A program made the translations under genes and the position numbers. Shown here piece after piece: positions 6,782 through 13,386 of a stretch of DNA of 18,798 nt (positions are counted from its first letter, which is position 1; every line of letters starts with the position of its first letter). Source of the DNA: Streptomyces regalis. Its GTDB lineage: Bacteria > Actinomycetota > Actinomycetes > Streptomycetales > Streptomycetaceae. The notes beneath the pieces were generated by a model that saw only the letters and a program-made list of their open reading frames with translations, ran no database searches and was not told where the DNA came from. The stretch lies in the NCBI RefSeq assembly GCF_001509475.1, contig NZ_LLZG01000049.1, forward strand, positions 1 through 18,798. The letters are read 5' to 3'.

Positions 6782-7750
6782 GTGTCGTACGTAGGTCCGG
6801 ACTTCGATCCTCCCCAGCCCCGCCACAGCCGCCGTCGAACCCTGACCGTCGCGGTCGCTGCACTCGTGCCGGGGGCCCTGCTCGGTTGGGTGATGTACGA
6901 GGCCGTGGGCGGCCCCGGCGACGGAGGCGGTTCCGGCAACGCGGCCGTACGGCCGTCGTCCGCGACGCCGTCGAGCACCGCACCGACGGTGTCCGCCACG
7001 AACGACGACAAGCCGCCGGGCCCCACCCCCACCACCGAGTCCACCGCCGACTCCACCTCCGCGCCCGCCGCCTCCGGCCCCCTCAAGGGCAAGGTCGTCG
7101 TCATCGACCCGGGCCACAACCCCAACAACTTCCAGCACACGGCCGAGATCAACCGCAAGGTGAACATCGGCACGAACTGGAAGGAATGCGACACGACGGG
7201 GACGTCCACCAACGACGGTTACACCGAGGCCAAGTTCACACTGGACGTCGCCCACCGTCTGCGCACGCTGCTGCAGAAGCAGGGCGCCACGGTCAAGTTC
7301 ACGCAGGACGGCGACCGTTCCTGGGGCCCCTGCGTCGACGAGCGGGCCGAGATCGGCAACAAGGCGCACGCCGACGCCGTCGTCTCCATCCACGCGGACG
7401 GCGCGGGCGCAGGCCAACGCGGCTTCCACGTCATCCTCCCGGCCAAGGTGAACGCGGGCGCCGCGAACACCGGCCCGATCGTCACCTCCTCCCGCGACCT
7501 CGGCGAGCGCATCGCGGGCTCCTTCGTCCGCCTCACCGGCAGCGCACCGTCCAACTACGTCGGCGACGGCACCGGACTCGTCACGCGTAAGGATCTTGGC
7601 GGTCTCAATCTGTCAACGGTTCCCAAGGTGTTCATCGAGTGCGGCAACATGCGCGATAGCAAGGACGCGGCGCTGCTAACCAGCGGCGCGTGGCGGCAGA
7701 AGGCGGCGCGAGGGATCTCTGAGGGAATCGTGAGTTACTTGGAGGAGTAG
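6782..7750 (+). CDS. N-acetylmuramoyl-L-alanine amidase (Amidase_3), membrane anchored
   Basis: The 322-residue enzyme should cleave the bond between muramic acid and L-Ala in peptidoglycan, outside the membrane. A basic N-terminus (RHSRRRTL) precedes one membrane segment at about 21-42, then a Thr/Ser/Pro/Ala linker to ~98. The Amidase_3 domain follows: VVVIDPGHNPNN (zinc ligand His112), YTEAKFTLD (Glu149), VSIHADG (His204) and KVFIECGNMRD (catalytic Glu286). GTG 6782 is preferred because AAGG lies 8 nt upstream; GTG 6773 adds three residues. Near residue 270 codon choice shifts: CGT, GAT, CTT, GGT, AAT, TCA and GTT replace the G/C-ending codons used before. The 3' 151 bp recur, decayed, at 10375-10524. 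The last residues GIVSYLEE differ from the remnant's GIVSFLRG, so the 3' end may be imported. Confidence 0.92.
   Translation: MSYVGPDFDPPQPRHSRRRTLTVAVAALVPGALLGWVMYEAVGGPGDGGGSGNAAVRPSSATPSSTAPTVSATNDDKPPGPTPTTESTADSTSAPAASGPLKGKVVVIDPGHNPNNFQHTAEINRKVNIGTNWKECDTTGTSTNDGYTEAKFTLDVAHRLRTLLQKQGATVKFTQDGDRSWGPCVDERAEIGNKAHADAVVSIHADGAGAGQRGFHVILPAKVNAGAANTGPIVTSSRDLGERIAGSFVRLTGSAPSNYVGDGTGLVTRKDLGGLNLSTVPKVFIECGNMRDSKDAALLTSGAWRQKAARGISEGIVSYLEE
7600..7750 (+). repeat. Direct repeat, left copy: 3' end of amidase gene (att-like)
   Basis: This stretch matches 10375-10524 in the same orientation. CGGTCTCAATCTG is identical in both (7600-7612 and 10375-10387), followed by further blocks such as CGCGATAGCAAGGACG and ACCAGCGGCGCGTGGCG. 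The two differ by substitutions and a net 1-nt deletion in the right copy. Similarity stops at the stop codon on one side and about at the core on the other. Confidence 0.85.
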
Positions 7751-7876
7751 GAAGTTCCACCTACTCAAAGCCGCCATGCACATGCTCAGATCTACCTCAA
7801 GACGATTGAAGAATCGTATCCCCTACTGATCAACTACTGTCGACCGGCGGCGATCGAAGCCGTCCCTCTTTCGATC

Positions 7877-8428
7877 ATGGGGGATCACTTGAAGCTCCAA
7901 ACTGTCCAGCGGGGCACCACCGTAGTTGCCTTGTCCTTGAGCCTGCTCGGCATAGGCGCATCGGCACAGGCCACCCCAAGCACGACGAACTCCGATGTCG
8001 CGAGCACGGAGACGCCCCGGATTGGGGGCGGGGGCGGCTACATGGGCAAGAGGCTGACTAACGTCCGCTCAATCGGCACCAAATGCGGCAAGACACCCAT
8101 CGCGATGACCTCGGGTGAGGGCAAGATGACGCTGCGCATAGACGACACTCGATCCACAGGCACGGTACTCTCAAAGCACATCGAGGCTTCAAAGGGCATC
8201 ATCAGCGCGGGTGTCGGCTGGGATGTGACGAAGTCGCGCAGCATCACGGTGAGCGGTTCAAAGGAAGTACCTAGCGGCAAGCACGGCACCCTCACCGCCT
8301 ACGTGAAGTACTCCGGGAAGAAGTTCGACGTGCAGGGCCTACTCGCCGTAGGTGGGTGGTACACCTTCCAGAAGAACAAGACCGCCTACAAGCCGATCGG
8401 CGTCTGCTTCAAGTACAGCCAGCGATAG
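7877..8428 (+). CDS. Small secreted protein, Gly/Ser/Lys-rich beta protein, function unknown
   Basis: The ORF gives 183 residues. A Sec signal peptide is clear: LKLQTVQRGTTVVALSLSLL, then GIGASAQA-TP with likely cleavage near 30-32. The mature part (~150 residues) has just two cysteines, Cys70 and Cys177, which could pair and tie the ends together. Residues ~104-150 alternate polar and small/hydrophobic residues (GIISAGVGWDVTKSRSITVS, GKHGTLTAYVKYSGKKF), as in beta hairpins; aerolysin-like pore formers look like this, but I cannot assign the family. ATG 7877 has no Shine-Dalgarno; TTG 7889 follows GGGGGA and would start MKLQTVQ, a more usual signal-peptide start. Codon use is less GC-biased than in the host genes. 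A strong terminator follows. It lies inside the putative islet. Confidence 0.75.
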   Translation: MGDHLKLQTVQRGTTVVALSLSLLGIGASAQATPSTTNSDVASTETPRIGGGGGYMGKRLTNVRSIGTKCGKTPIAMTSGEGKMTLRIDDTRSTGTVLSKHIEASKGIISAGVGWDVTKSRSITVSGSKEVPSGKHGTLTAYVKYSGKKFDVQGLLAVGGWYTFQKNKTAYKPIGVCFKYSQR

Positions 8429-8451
8429 CCGAGTCACGTCCAGCCCTTGAT

Positions 8452-8488
8452 GAAGCGGCCCGCCGGAGATATCCCGGCGGGCCGCTTC
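8452..8488. terminator. Strong hairpin after the secreted-protein gene
   Basis: A perfect 15-bp stem, GAAGCGGCCCGCCGG (8452-8466) with CCGGCGGGCCGCTTC (8474-8488) and a 7-nt loop, sits 24 nt after the stop codon. It is symmetrical and could work in both directions. Confidence 0.85.
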
Positions 8489-8835
8489 TCGTAGCGAACA
8501 ATCTTGCAGTCCACAGTACCTCTCATAGCCACACTTGAACCTCGTCGACCGAACTTGATCGAAATTGCGGGCATCGCGTCACATTCCCTGGGCCGACATC
8601 CATTTCCTTGCAGTAACCCGAACGTAGGGCCGTCATCGACGATATTGTCGTCCATGCCTATAGCGGCGACAGCAACGCTCAGCACGAAACACGAAGGACT
8701 TGAAGTCATTCGCTCCCCGGCCTGAGGCCGGAGCGCATCTCTCAGTTGAGGGACGCGCTCATGTTTGACCAGCCCAAGTCATCACCATAGGAGGTGCATC
8801 CGATGACTACGTTCAGTTCACGTGAGAAGACCCAC
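8489..8835. other. AT-richer spacer upstream of the omega-RNA
   Basis: No gene is well supported. The open frames on both strands (8504-8725 on +, 8434-8709 on -) lack the codon bias seen around them. At 8711-8735 a hairpin has the stem CCGGCC-TGA-GGCCGG plus an outer CGCT/AGCG with a 2-nt bulge. A mini-ORF at 8761-8790 (MFDQPKSSP, with GAGGGA upstream) ends in a TAG that overlaps a perfect AGGAGG at 8789-8794. This Shine-Dalgarno is well placed for ATG 8803, which opens a frame running through the omega-RNA into IscB. Confidence 0.45.
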
Positions 8836-9048
8836 CGCGCCGTGCTTCCTCAGCGGCGCGCTCTGGAATCCGCAGGCGCAGACAACCCTGGGAGCAGGGA
8901 CGAAACGGCTTGTGGACTCCCGACCGCCGTGTCGGGCACGGGTTCTGAACATGGGCGAGGGGAGATCCTGCCGGAGGGCATCCGTCCGGCAGGGCGTCAC
9001 CCCAACCCCGCTCCAGCGGGGAAGGGCGAGGTCCGTGAGGGCCATCCA
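8836..9048 (+). ncRNA. Probable IscB omega-RNA scaffold
   Basis: Directly upstream of iscB are five hairpins in about 190 nt: CGCGCCG/CGGCGCG (8836-8860), CCCTG/CAGGG (8886-8899), CCCGAC/GTCGGG (8919-8936), CTGCCGGA/TCCGGCAG (8968-8992) and CCCCGC/GCGGGG (9006-9021). IscB proteins use an omega-RNA encoded just 5' of their gene, with the guide at its 5' end and a scaffold of roughly 200 nt. Position, length and structure all fit. Ends are not mapped; the boundary at 8836 is the first base of the first stem. The stretch is also open in the iscB frame, which would give an 85-residue N-terminal extension, but its repeated stems are better explained as RNA. Confidence 0.72.
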
Positions 9049-10368
9049 ATGGTGTTCGTTTTGGATAAACACCACCAACCACTCATGCCATGTACGTCGG
9101 CCCGCGCCCGCAAACTCCTCAGTCAGGGCCGGGCCGTCGTGCACCGTCACACCCCTTTTGTCATCCGTCTCAAAGACCGTACCGCCGCCGCCTCCGAAGT
9201 GACCGGCGTGGAGTTAGGTATCGACCCAGGCAGCAGATTCACCGGAATCGCCTTGTTCCGCACAGTCGGCGACGCGAACGAAACCGCACGCCACGGCCTG
9301 TTCGCAATCGAGCTTGCACACCGAGGCGGACCGATCAGCGACAGGCTCACATCCCGATCCACGCTGCGGAGGGCACGGAGACAGCGGAACCTCCGCTATC
9401 GAGCTCCGCGCTTCAACAACCGCTCACGGCCAGAAGGCTGGCTCGCTCCGTCCCTGCGGCACCGGGTGGAGACCACCACCGCGTGGGTAGACAGGATCGC
9501 CCGATGGGCCCCCGTACGCACGGTGCATGTAGAACTCGCCGCCTTTGATACTCAGGCCATGAGCGCGGGCAAGTCTGCGTCCGACGCGGAGTATCGACGC
9601 GGCACGCTGGAGGGAATGGAAGTGCGCGAGTACCTCCTGACAAAGTGGAGCCGGGCGTGTGCCTACTGCGGAGCAACCGGCGTCCCCCTCAACATCGATC
9701 ACATTCACCCGCGATCCCGAGGCGGATCCGACCGCATCTCCAACCTCACCCTCGCCTGCGTTCCCTGCAATGAAAGGAAAAGCAACAGGCCGGTCGAGGA
9801 CTTCCTCAAGAAGAAGCCTGCCCGGCTTTCGAAGGTCCTTCAACAGGCGCAGGCTCCGCTCCGGGACGCCGCCGCAATGAACGCGACCCGCTGGGCGCTT
9901 GTCCGGACACTCGAAGCCCGGCACGAGGACGTGCGGCCGTCATCCGGTGGCCGAACAAGATGGAATCGCCAGCGCACGGCAACGCCTAAAAGCCACACCC
10001 TGGATGCCCTGTGCGTCGGCGTCTTTGAAAGCGTGGCCCGCCACCCGGCAACCATTCATGTGGTGATGGCGACTGGACGCGGAACCTACCGTCGCACCTC
10101 CCCCGACCGGTACGGCTTCCCCCGCCTCAGTCTGCCCCGCACCAAGCAACACTTCGGCTACGCAACCGGCGATCTGGTACGCGCAAGTGTCCCCACCGGC
10201 AAGAGGCAGGGCAGCCACACCGGCCGCGTCGCAGTCCGCGCCACCGGCAACTTCAACATCAAGACCCTCCGTGGACTCGTCCAGGGGGTTCACCACCGGC
10301 ACGTCCGTCTCCTCCAACGAGCCGACGGCTACGCCTACGCCACACGGACCGAGGCCACATGTGCCTGA
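9049..10368 (+). CDS. iscB: IscB-type RNA-guided endonuclease (OMEGA system)
   Basis: The 439-residue protein has the full IscB order. PLMP domain: QPLMPCTSARARKLLSQGRA at 10-29. RuvC-I: LGIDPGSRFTG, Asp59. Arginine-rich bridge helix: STLRRARRQRNLRYRAPRF at 104-122. RuvC-II: VELAAFDTQAM, Glu162. HNH: CAYCG (Cys204, Cys207), NIDHIHPRSRGG (Asp217, His218), SNLTLACVPCNERKSN (Cys237, Cys240). RuvC-III: SHTLDALCVG, His316 and Asp319. The C-terminus has YGFPR, GYATGDLVRASVPTGKR, GRVAVRATGNFNIKT and a final LLQRADGYAY, as in IscB RNA/target-motif-binding regions. All catalytic positions are intact, so it may be active. ATG 9049 matches the usual IscB N-terminus and has GAGGG about 8 nt upstream; GTG 8794 or ATG 8803 would add residues encoded by the omega-RNA. 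No tnpA is nearby, so any transposon is non-autonomous. Six bases separate its stop from the amidase remnant. Confidence 0.93.
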   Translation: MVFVLDKHHQPLMPCTSARARKLLSQGRAVVHRHTPFVIRLKDRTAAASEVTGVELGIDPGSRFTGIALFRTVGDANETARHGLFAIELAHRGGPISDRLTSRSTLRRARRQRNLRYRAPRFNNRSRPEGWLAPSLRHRVETTTAWVDRIARWAPVRTVHVELAAFDTQAMSAGKSASDAEYRRGTLEGMEVREYLLTKWSRACAYCGATGVPLNIDHIHPRSRGGSDRISNLTLACVPCNERKSNRPVEDFLKKKPARLSKVLQQAQAPLRDAAAMNATRWALVRTLEARHEDVRPSSGGRTRWNRQRTATPKSHTLDALCVGVFESVARHPATIHVVMATGRGTYRRTSPDRYGFPRLSLPRTKQHFGYATGDLVRASVPTGKRQGSHTGRVAVRATGNFNIKTLRGLVQGVHHRHVRLLQRADGYAYATRTEATCA

Positions 10369-10374
10369 CCTGTA

Positions 10375-10524
10375 CGGTCTCAATCTGCCAACGGTTTCCG
10401 AGGCATTCAGCAGTCCGGGCGGCAGCGCGATAGCAAGGACGTGGCGCTGCTGACCAGCGGCGCGTGGCGTAGGTCGGGCGGCCGTGGAATCTCTGAGGGG
10501 ATCGTGAGTTTCCTGCGTGGGTAG
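10375..10524 (+). pseudogene. Displaced 3' end of an amidase gene (right copy of direct repeat)
   Basis: This is a headless fragment similar to amidase bases 7600-7750. From the block at ~10450 it reads LLTSGAWRRSGGRGISEGIVSFLRG then TAG, against LLTSGAWRQKAARGISEGIVSYLEE in the intact gene. Upstream, a net 1-nt deletion breaks the frame, and the segment for the catalytic IECGNM motif is lost. It has no start. It directly follows iscB. The best explanation is the original 3' end of the host amidase gene, displaced when a segment entered; an old tandem duplication is the alternative. Confidence 0.8.
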
Positions 10525-10562
10525 TGATCCACGAGCTGATCCCGGCGGACAGCCTCGTCGGT

Positions 10563-10581
10563 CGGACGATAAGGTCGTCCG
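10563..10581 (+). terminator. Short hairpin after amidase remnant
   Basis: A perfect 7-bp stem CGGACGA / TCGTCCG with a 5-nt loop lies 38 nt beyond the remnant's stop codon. It may be the original terminator of the amidase gene before the islet came in (inference). The remaining 100 bp up to 10685 should contain the promoter of the next gene. Confidence 0.4.
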
Positions 10582-10684
10582 TACGATGAGGGGCCACCCC
10601 CGCGCTTCACCCAGGGGCCTGACGGCGACATGGTGACAGCGACGCCTCTACCGACGACGAGACGACCTACGAAGGACCTTTGAA

Positions 10685-11503
10685 GTGAATATCCGCTCCC
10701 TCACTCGAGGCGACGGCGTGGTGATCGGAGCAGCGGTGTTGCTGTTCATCGCGTCTTTCCTCGACATCTACTCGATCGATGGGGCTCCTGACAGCGCCGA
10801 ACTCCCCAACTCTTGGGAGAGCGGACCGGTCCTGATGGGGGTCGTCCTCGCGGGCATCATCGGCGCTGCGCTCGTCGTTGTCCCCCACGCCCTGCCGCAG
10901 GTCCCCAAGGTGGCCGGCCTCGACCTAGGTCAGTTCGGCACCGCGTTCACGGTCTTCGCCGCCTGGGCCACGCTTGGGAACATCTTCGACCCACTCGGCG
11001 GCACGGACAACGTCGGGGCCGCTTCGGACAACGGCGTCAGTGCCGGAATCGGCCTGATCCTCGCTCTCATCGCCACCCTGGCCATGGCCGCCGCAGCCAT
11101 CGCTGCCCCGCTCGTCCCGGCCCTCAAGGGCCCCCTCATTCCCGCCCCGCGGCAGCCCTCCCCTCAGCCCTACGGCGCTCAGCCGCCCGGCGGTTACGGC
11201 TACCCCGGTGCTCAGCAGCCGCAGCAGCCGTACGGTGGGCAGCCGCAGCCCGGGCAGCCCTTCGGTGGGCAGGCGCAGCAGCCGCAGCCGCAGGCGCCCG
11301 CCGCGGACTTCTCGCCGTTCTGGTTCGCCGTGCCCGTGGCGCGGCCGCTGTTCGCGGAGGACGGTTCGCCGACCCCGATCGCCGAGCTCGCGCCGGGCAC
11401 TTGGTACCTGGCCGTGGAGCAGCGCGGCCCGGCCCTGGTCGCGCAGACGCAGGACGGCCGCCGTGGCGTGCTGCAGGACACGTCGGGCATTCAGCGCGGC
11501 TGA
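10685..11503 (+). CDS. DUF5336-like four-helix membrane protein with Pro/Gln/Gly-rich tail
   Basis: The 272-residue protein has four hydrophobic segments in the first ~150 residues (VIGAAVLLFIASFLDIYSI, VLMGVVLAGIIGAALVVV, FGTAFTVFAAWATLGNIF, AGIGLILALIATLAMAAAAI). A low-complexity region at ~155-210 with repeated QPYGGQP, QPGQPFGGQ and QPQ units follows. A folded C-terminus holds FWFAVPVARPLFAED and APGTWYLAVEQRGPALVAQT. This design is common in actinobacterial DUF5336 proteins of unknown role. GTG 10685 has GAAGGA 8 nt upstream. A strong terminator follows, so it is probably monocistronic. Confidence 0.85.
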   Translation: MNIRSLTRGDGVVIGAAVLLFIASFLDIYSIDGAPDSAELPNSWESGPVLMGVVLAGIIGAALVVVPHALPQVPKVAGLDLGQFGTAFTVFAAWATLGNIFDPLGGTDNVGAASDNGVSAGIGLILALIATLAMAAAAIAAPLVPALKGPLIPAPRQPSPQPYGAQPPGGYGYPGAQQPQQPYGGQPQPGQPFGGQAQQPQPQAPAADFSPFWFAVPVARPLFAEDGSPTPIAELAPGTWYLAVEQRGPALVAQTQDGRRGVLQDTSGIQRG

Positions 11504-11520
11504 ACCATACAAACCCGTAC

Positions 11521-11554
11521 GACGGCCCTTCACCCTTCCCGGTGAGGGGCCGTC
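11521..11554 (+). terminator. Hairpin after DUF5336-like gene
   Basis: A 14-bp stem (GACGGCCCTTCACC with GGTGAGGGGCCGTC, one G-T wobble, 6-nt loop) starts 17 nt after the stop codon. It separates this gene from the oxidoreductase promoter. Confidence 0.8.
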
Positions 11555-11583
11555 GTCGTACAGTCGCAAGCCTCCACGCAGAG

Positions 11584-11598
11584 CTGACGTACCGTCAG
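11584..11598. promoter_or_regulatory. Palindromic operator CTGACG-TAC-CGTCAG overlapping the Shine-Dalgarno
   Basis: A perfect 6-3-6 inverted repeat lies in the leader of the LLM oxidoreductase gene and shares its last two bases with AGGAGG (11597-11602). A dimeric repressor bound here would block both polymerase exit and ribosome access. TetR-type sites with a TGACG...CGTCA core are common near such catabolic genes. No regulator gene is adjacent. Confidence 0.5.
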
Positions 11599-11607
11599 GA
11601 GGCAGAT

Positions 11608-12621
11608 ATGCGGCTCGGGCTCGCACTCGGCTACTGGGGGCGCGGCCCCTCCGCGGACCATGTGCCCCTCGCACAGGAGGCCGAGCGGCTCGGCTACGAG
11701 TCCGTGTGGACCGCGGAGTCCTGGGGTTCCGACGCCTTCACGCCGCTCACCTGGATCGCCGCGCAGACCTCAAGGATCAAGCTCGGTACGGCGGTTGCCC
11801 AGATGGCGGCCCGCTCCCCCACGACCACCGCCATGCACGCCCTCACCCTCGACCACCTCTCCGGCGGGCGCATGATGCTCGGGCTCGGGTTGTCGGGGCC
11901 GCAGGTGGTGGAGGGGTGGTACGGGCGGCCGTTCCCGCGCTCGCCGCTGACCGCCACGCGCGAGTACGTCGATGTCGTGCGGCAAGTGCTGCGGCGCGAG
12001 GCGCCGGTCGAGCTCGACGGGCGTTTTCACTCCCATCCGTATCGCGGTCCGGACGCCAGCGGCATCGGGAAGGCGCTGAAGGCGATCACCCATCCCCTCC
12101 GGCCCGACCTGCCCGTCCTCCTCGGCGCCGAGGGGCCGAAGAACGTCGCGCAGACCGTCCGGATCGCCGACGGCTGGCTGCCGTTGTACTGGTCGCCGAG
12201 CAGGCCCGAGGTGTACGGGGAGGCGGTGGCCGCGGATCTGCCGGACGGCTTCCTTGTCGCCCCCATGGCCCGTGTCCAGGTCTGTGACGACGTCGCCGAG
12301 GGGCTGGTCCCGGTCAAGGTCATGCTCGGGTTCTACATCGGCGGCATGGGGCACGCGGCCCGTAACTTCCACGCCGACCTCATGGCTCGTATGGGGTATG
12401 AGGAGGAGGCTCGGCGGATTCAGGAGCTGTTCCTCAGCGGGCGCAGGGAGGAGGCCGTCCTCGCCGTCCCCGACGCCTTCGCCGACGAGATCTCCCTCGT
12501 CGGTCCTCGTGAACGCATCGCCGAGCGGCTGGAGTTGTGGCGGAAGGGGCCGGTGACCGATCTGCTGGCGCTGGCGCCCGATCCGCACAGCCTGCGCGTG
12601 CTCGCCGAGCTCAACACATGA
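11608..12621 (+). CDS. LLM-class flavin-dependent oxidoreductase, probably F420-dependent
   Basis: The 337-residue protein is a luciferase-like TIM-barrel oxidoreductase. It starts MRLGLALGYWGRGP, continues AQEAERLGYESVWTAESWGSDAFTPLTWIAAQTSRIKLGTAV and has the conserved SPTTTAMHALTLDHLSGGRMMLGLGLSGP block at about 68-97. Later come PVLLGAEGPKNVAQTVRIADGWLP and LVGPRERIAERLELWRKGPVTDLL. These segments match the F420-dependent LLM group (MER/HMD-like), which moves hydride to or from small substrates in the cytosol. ATG 11608 follows AGGAGG by 5 nt. The gene is alone between a terminator and a convergent gene, with a palindromic operator in its leader. The substrate is unknown; F420 rather than FMN is the likelier cofactor but is not proven. 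Confidence 0.92.
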   Translation: MRLGLALGYWGRGPSADHVPLAQEAERLGYESVWTAESWGSDAFTPLTWIAAQTSRIKLGTAVAQMAARSPTTTAMHALTLDHLSGGRMMLGLGLSGPQVVEGWYGRPFPRSPLTATREYVDVVRQVLRREAPVELDGRFHSHPYRGPDASGIGKALKAITHPLRPDLPVLLGAEGPKNVAQTVRIADGWLPLYWSPSRPEVYGEAVAADLPDGFLVAPMARVQVCDDVAEGLVPVKVMLGFYIGGMGHAARNFHADLMARMGYEEEARRIQELFLSGRREEAVLAVPDAFADEISLVGPRERIAERLELWRKGPVTDLLALAPDPHSLRVLAELNT

Positions 12622-12642
12622 GTGGCTGAGCCGGCCAAGACG

Positions 12643-13386
12643 TCACCAGAAGATCGCCAACGCCTCCAGCGTCGCCTCCCGCGTGTCCTCGCGCCACCCC
12701 GTCATCTTGCCGAGGCAGCGGGCGGTGAAGGTGCCGGCGGGGATGGAGCGGCGGGCGTTGCCCGAGGCCACGACGCGTATGTAGACGGGGGGTTGCTGGT
12801 CGGCGTATTCCGCGCGTAGGACGAAGCCCTCCGTGGTGTCCGGGACCCGGGTGAACTCCGCCCGCACCGAGACGAACTCCCCTATGCGGCTCAGGTGTAC
12901 CTCGCGGTCGTCGCCGAGTCGGTCGGCGAGGGCGCGGTTGGGGACGACGGTCAGGGTGGGCAGGTCGGCGTGGACGATGACGTCGGCGCGTTCGAAGGCG
13001 TCGATGAGCATGCCGATGACGTTGATCGGCTTGTCCTTGCGGACGAACTTGCGGAACGTCTCCTGGCTGACGTCGCGTTTGGCGCGGAACAGCCAGGCCA
13101 GGAACCGGGTCCACAGGCCGACGCTCGTGTCGACCTTCGTCCGCAGTTCCACGGCCTCCTCCAGCGCGGACCGGTAGTTGCCGATCTCGTAGAGGTCCAT
13201 CACGGACTGCTCGTCCAGGTACAGGCAGATGCTGTACGCCGACTGCCACCGGCGCATCCGGCGGCGCCGCTCGCGGGACTGGCGTACCAGGACCACCGCG
13301 AGTACCGCCGTGCCGAGGGCCGTCACCAGCCAGACCGCCATCCACGGCCACCACATGCTCCACCACAGTGCGTCAGTGACAGCCAC
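12643..13386 (-). CDS. Single-helix membrane protein, third gene of SBP/VWA operon
   Basis: The 247-residue protein begins MAVTDALWWSMWWPWMAVWL and has one strong membrane segment at about 14-34, ended by RQSRERRRRMRRW, which places the rest in the cytoplasm. The soluble part has a helix-rich segment (DLYEIGNYRSALEEAVELRT) and a beta-rich end (FVSVRAEFTRVPDTTEGFVL, PVYIRVVASGNARRSIPAGT). The GTG start at 13386 overlaps the end of the VWA gene by 14 nt and has AAGGAG about 4 nt upstream, so translation is coupled. No known domain is recognised. It probably forms a membrane complex with the two upstream products (inference from the operon). Confidence 0.82.
   Translation of the reverse strand: MAVTDALWWSMWWPWMAVWLVTALGTAVLAVVLVRQSRERRRRMRRWQSAYSICLYLDEQSVMDLYEIGNYRSALEEAVELRTKVDTSVGLWTRFLAWLFRAKRDVSQETFRKFVRKDKPINVIGMLIDAFERADVIVHADLPTLTVVPNRALADRLGDDREVHLSRIGEFVSVRAEFTRVPDTTEGFVLRAEYADQQPPVYIRVVASGNARRSIPAGTFTARCLGKMTGWREDTREATLEALAIFW

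Noticed and set aside
8434..8709. 91-residue minus-strand gene in the islet
   Set aside because: No codon bias, its 3' end is the terminator hairpin of the secreted-protein gene, and no ribosome site is seen.
8794..9048. N-terminal 85-residue extension of IscB
   Set aside because: Codons fall on perfect RNA stems, and the IscB N-terminus (MVFVLDKHHQPLMP) starts at 9049. The good Shine-Dalgarno at 8789 keeps it as a minor possibility.
9049..10368. Cas9 or a CRISPR-Cas locus
   Set aside because: The protein is only 439 residues, begins with a PLMP domain, has no REC lobe, and no cas1/cas2 or array is present; IscB fits fully.
7751..10374. Intact integrative element with its own recombinase
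   Set aside because: Only the secreted protein and IscB are present; no tyrosine or serine integrase, relaxase or TnpA can be read in any frame.
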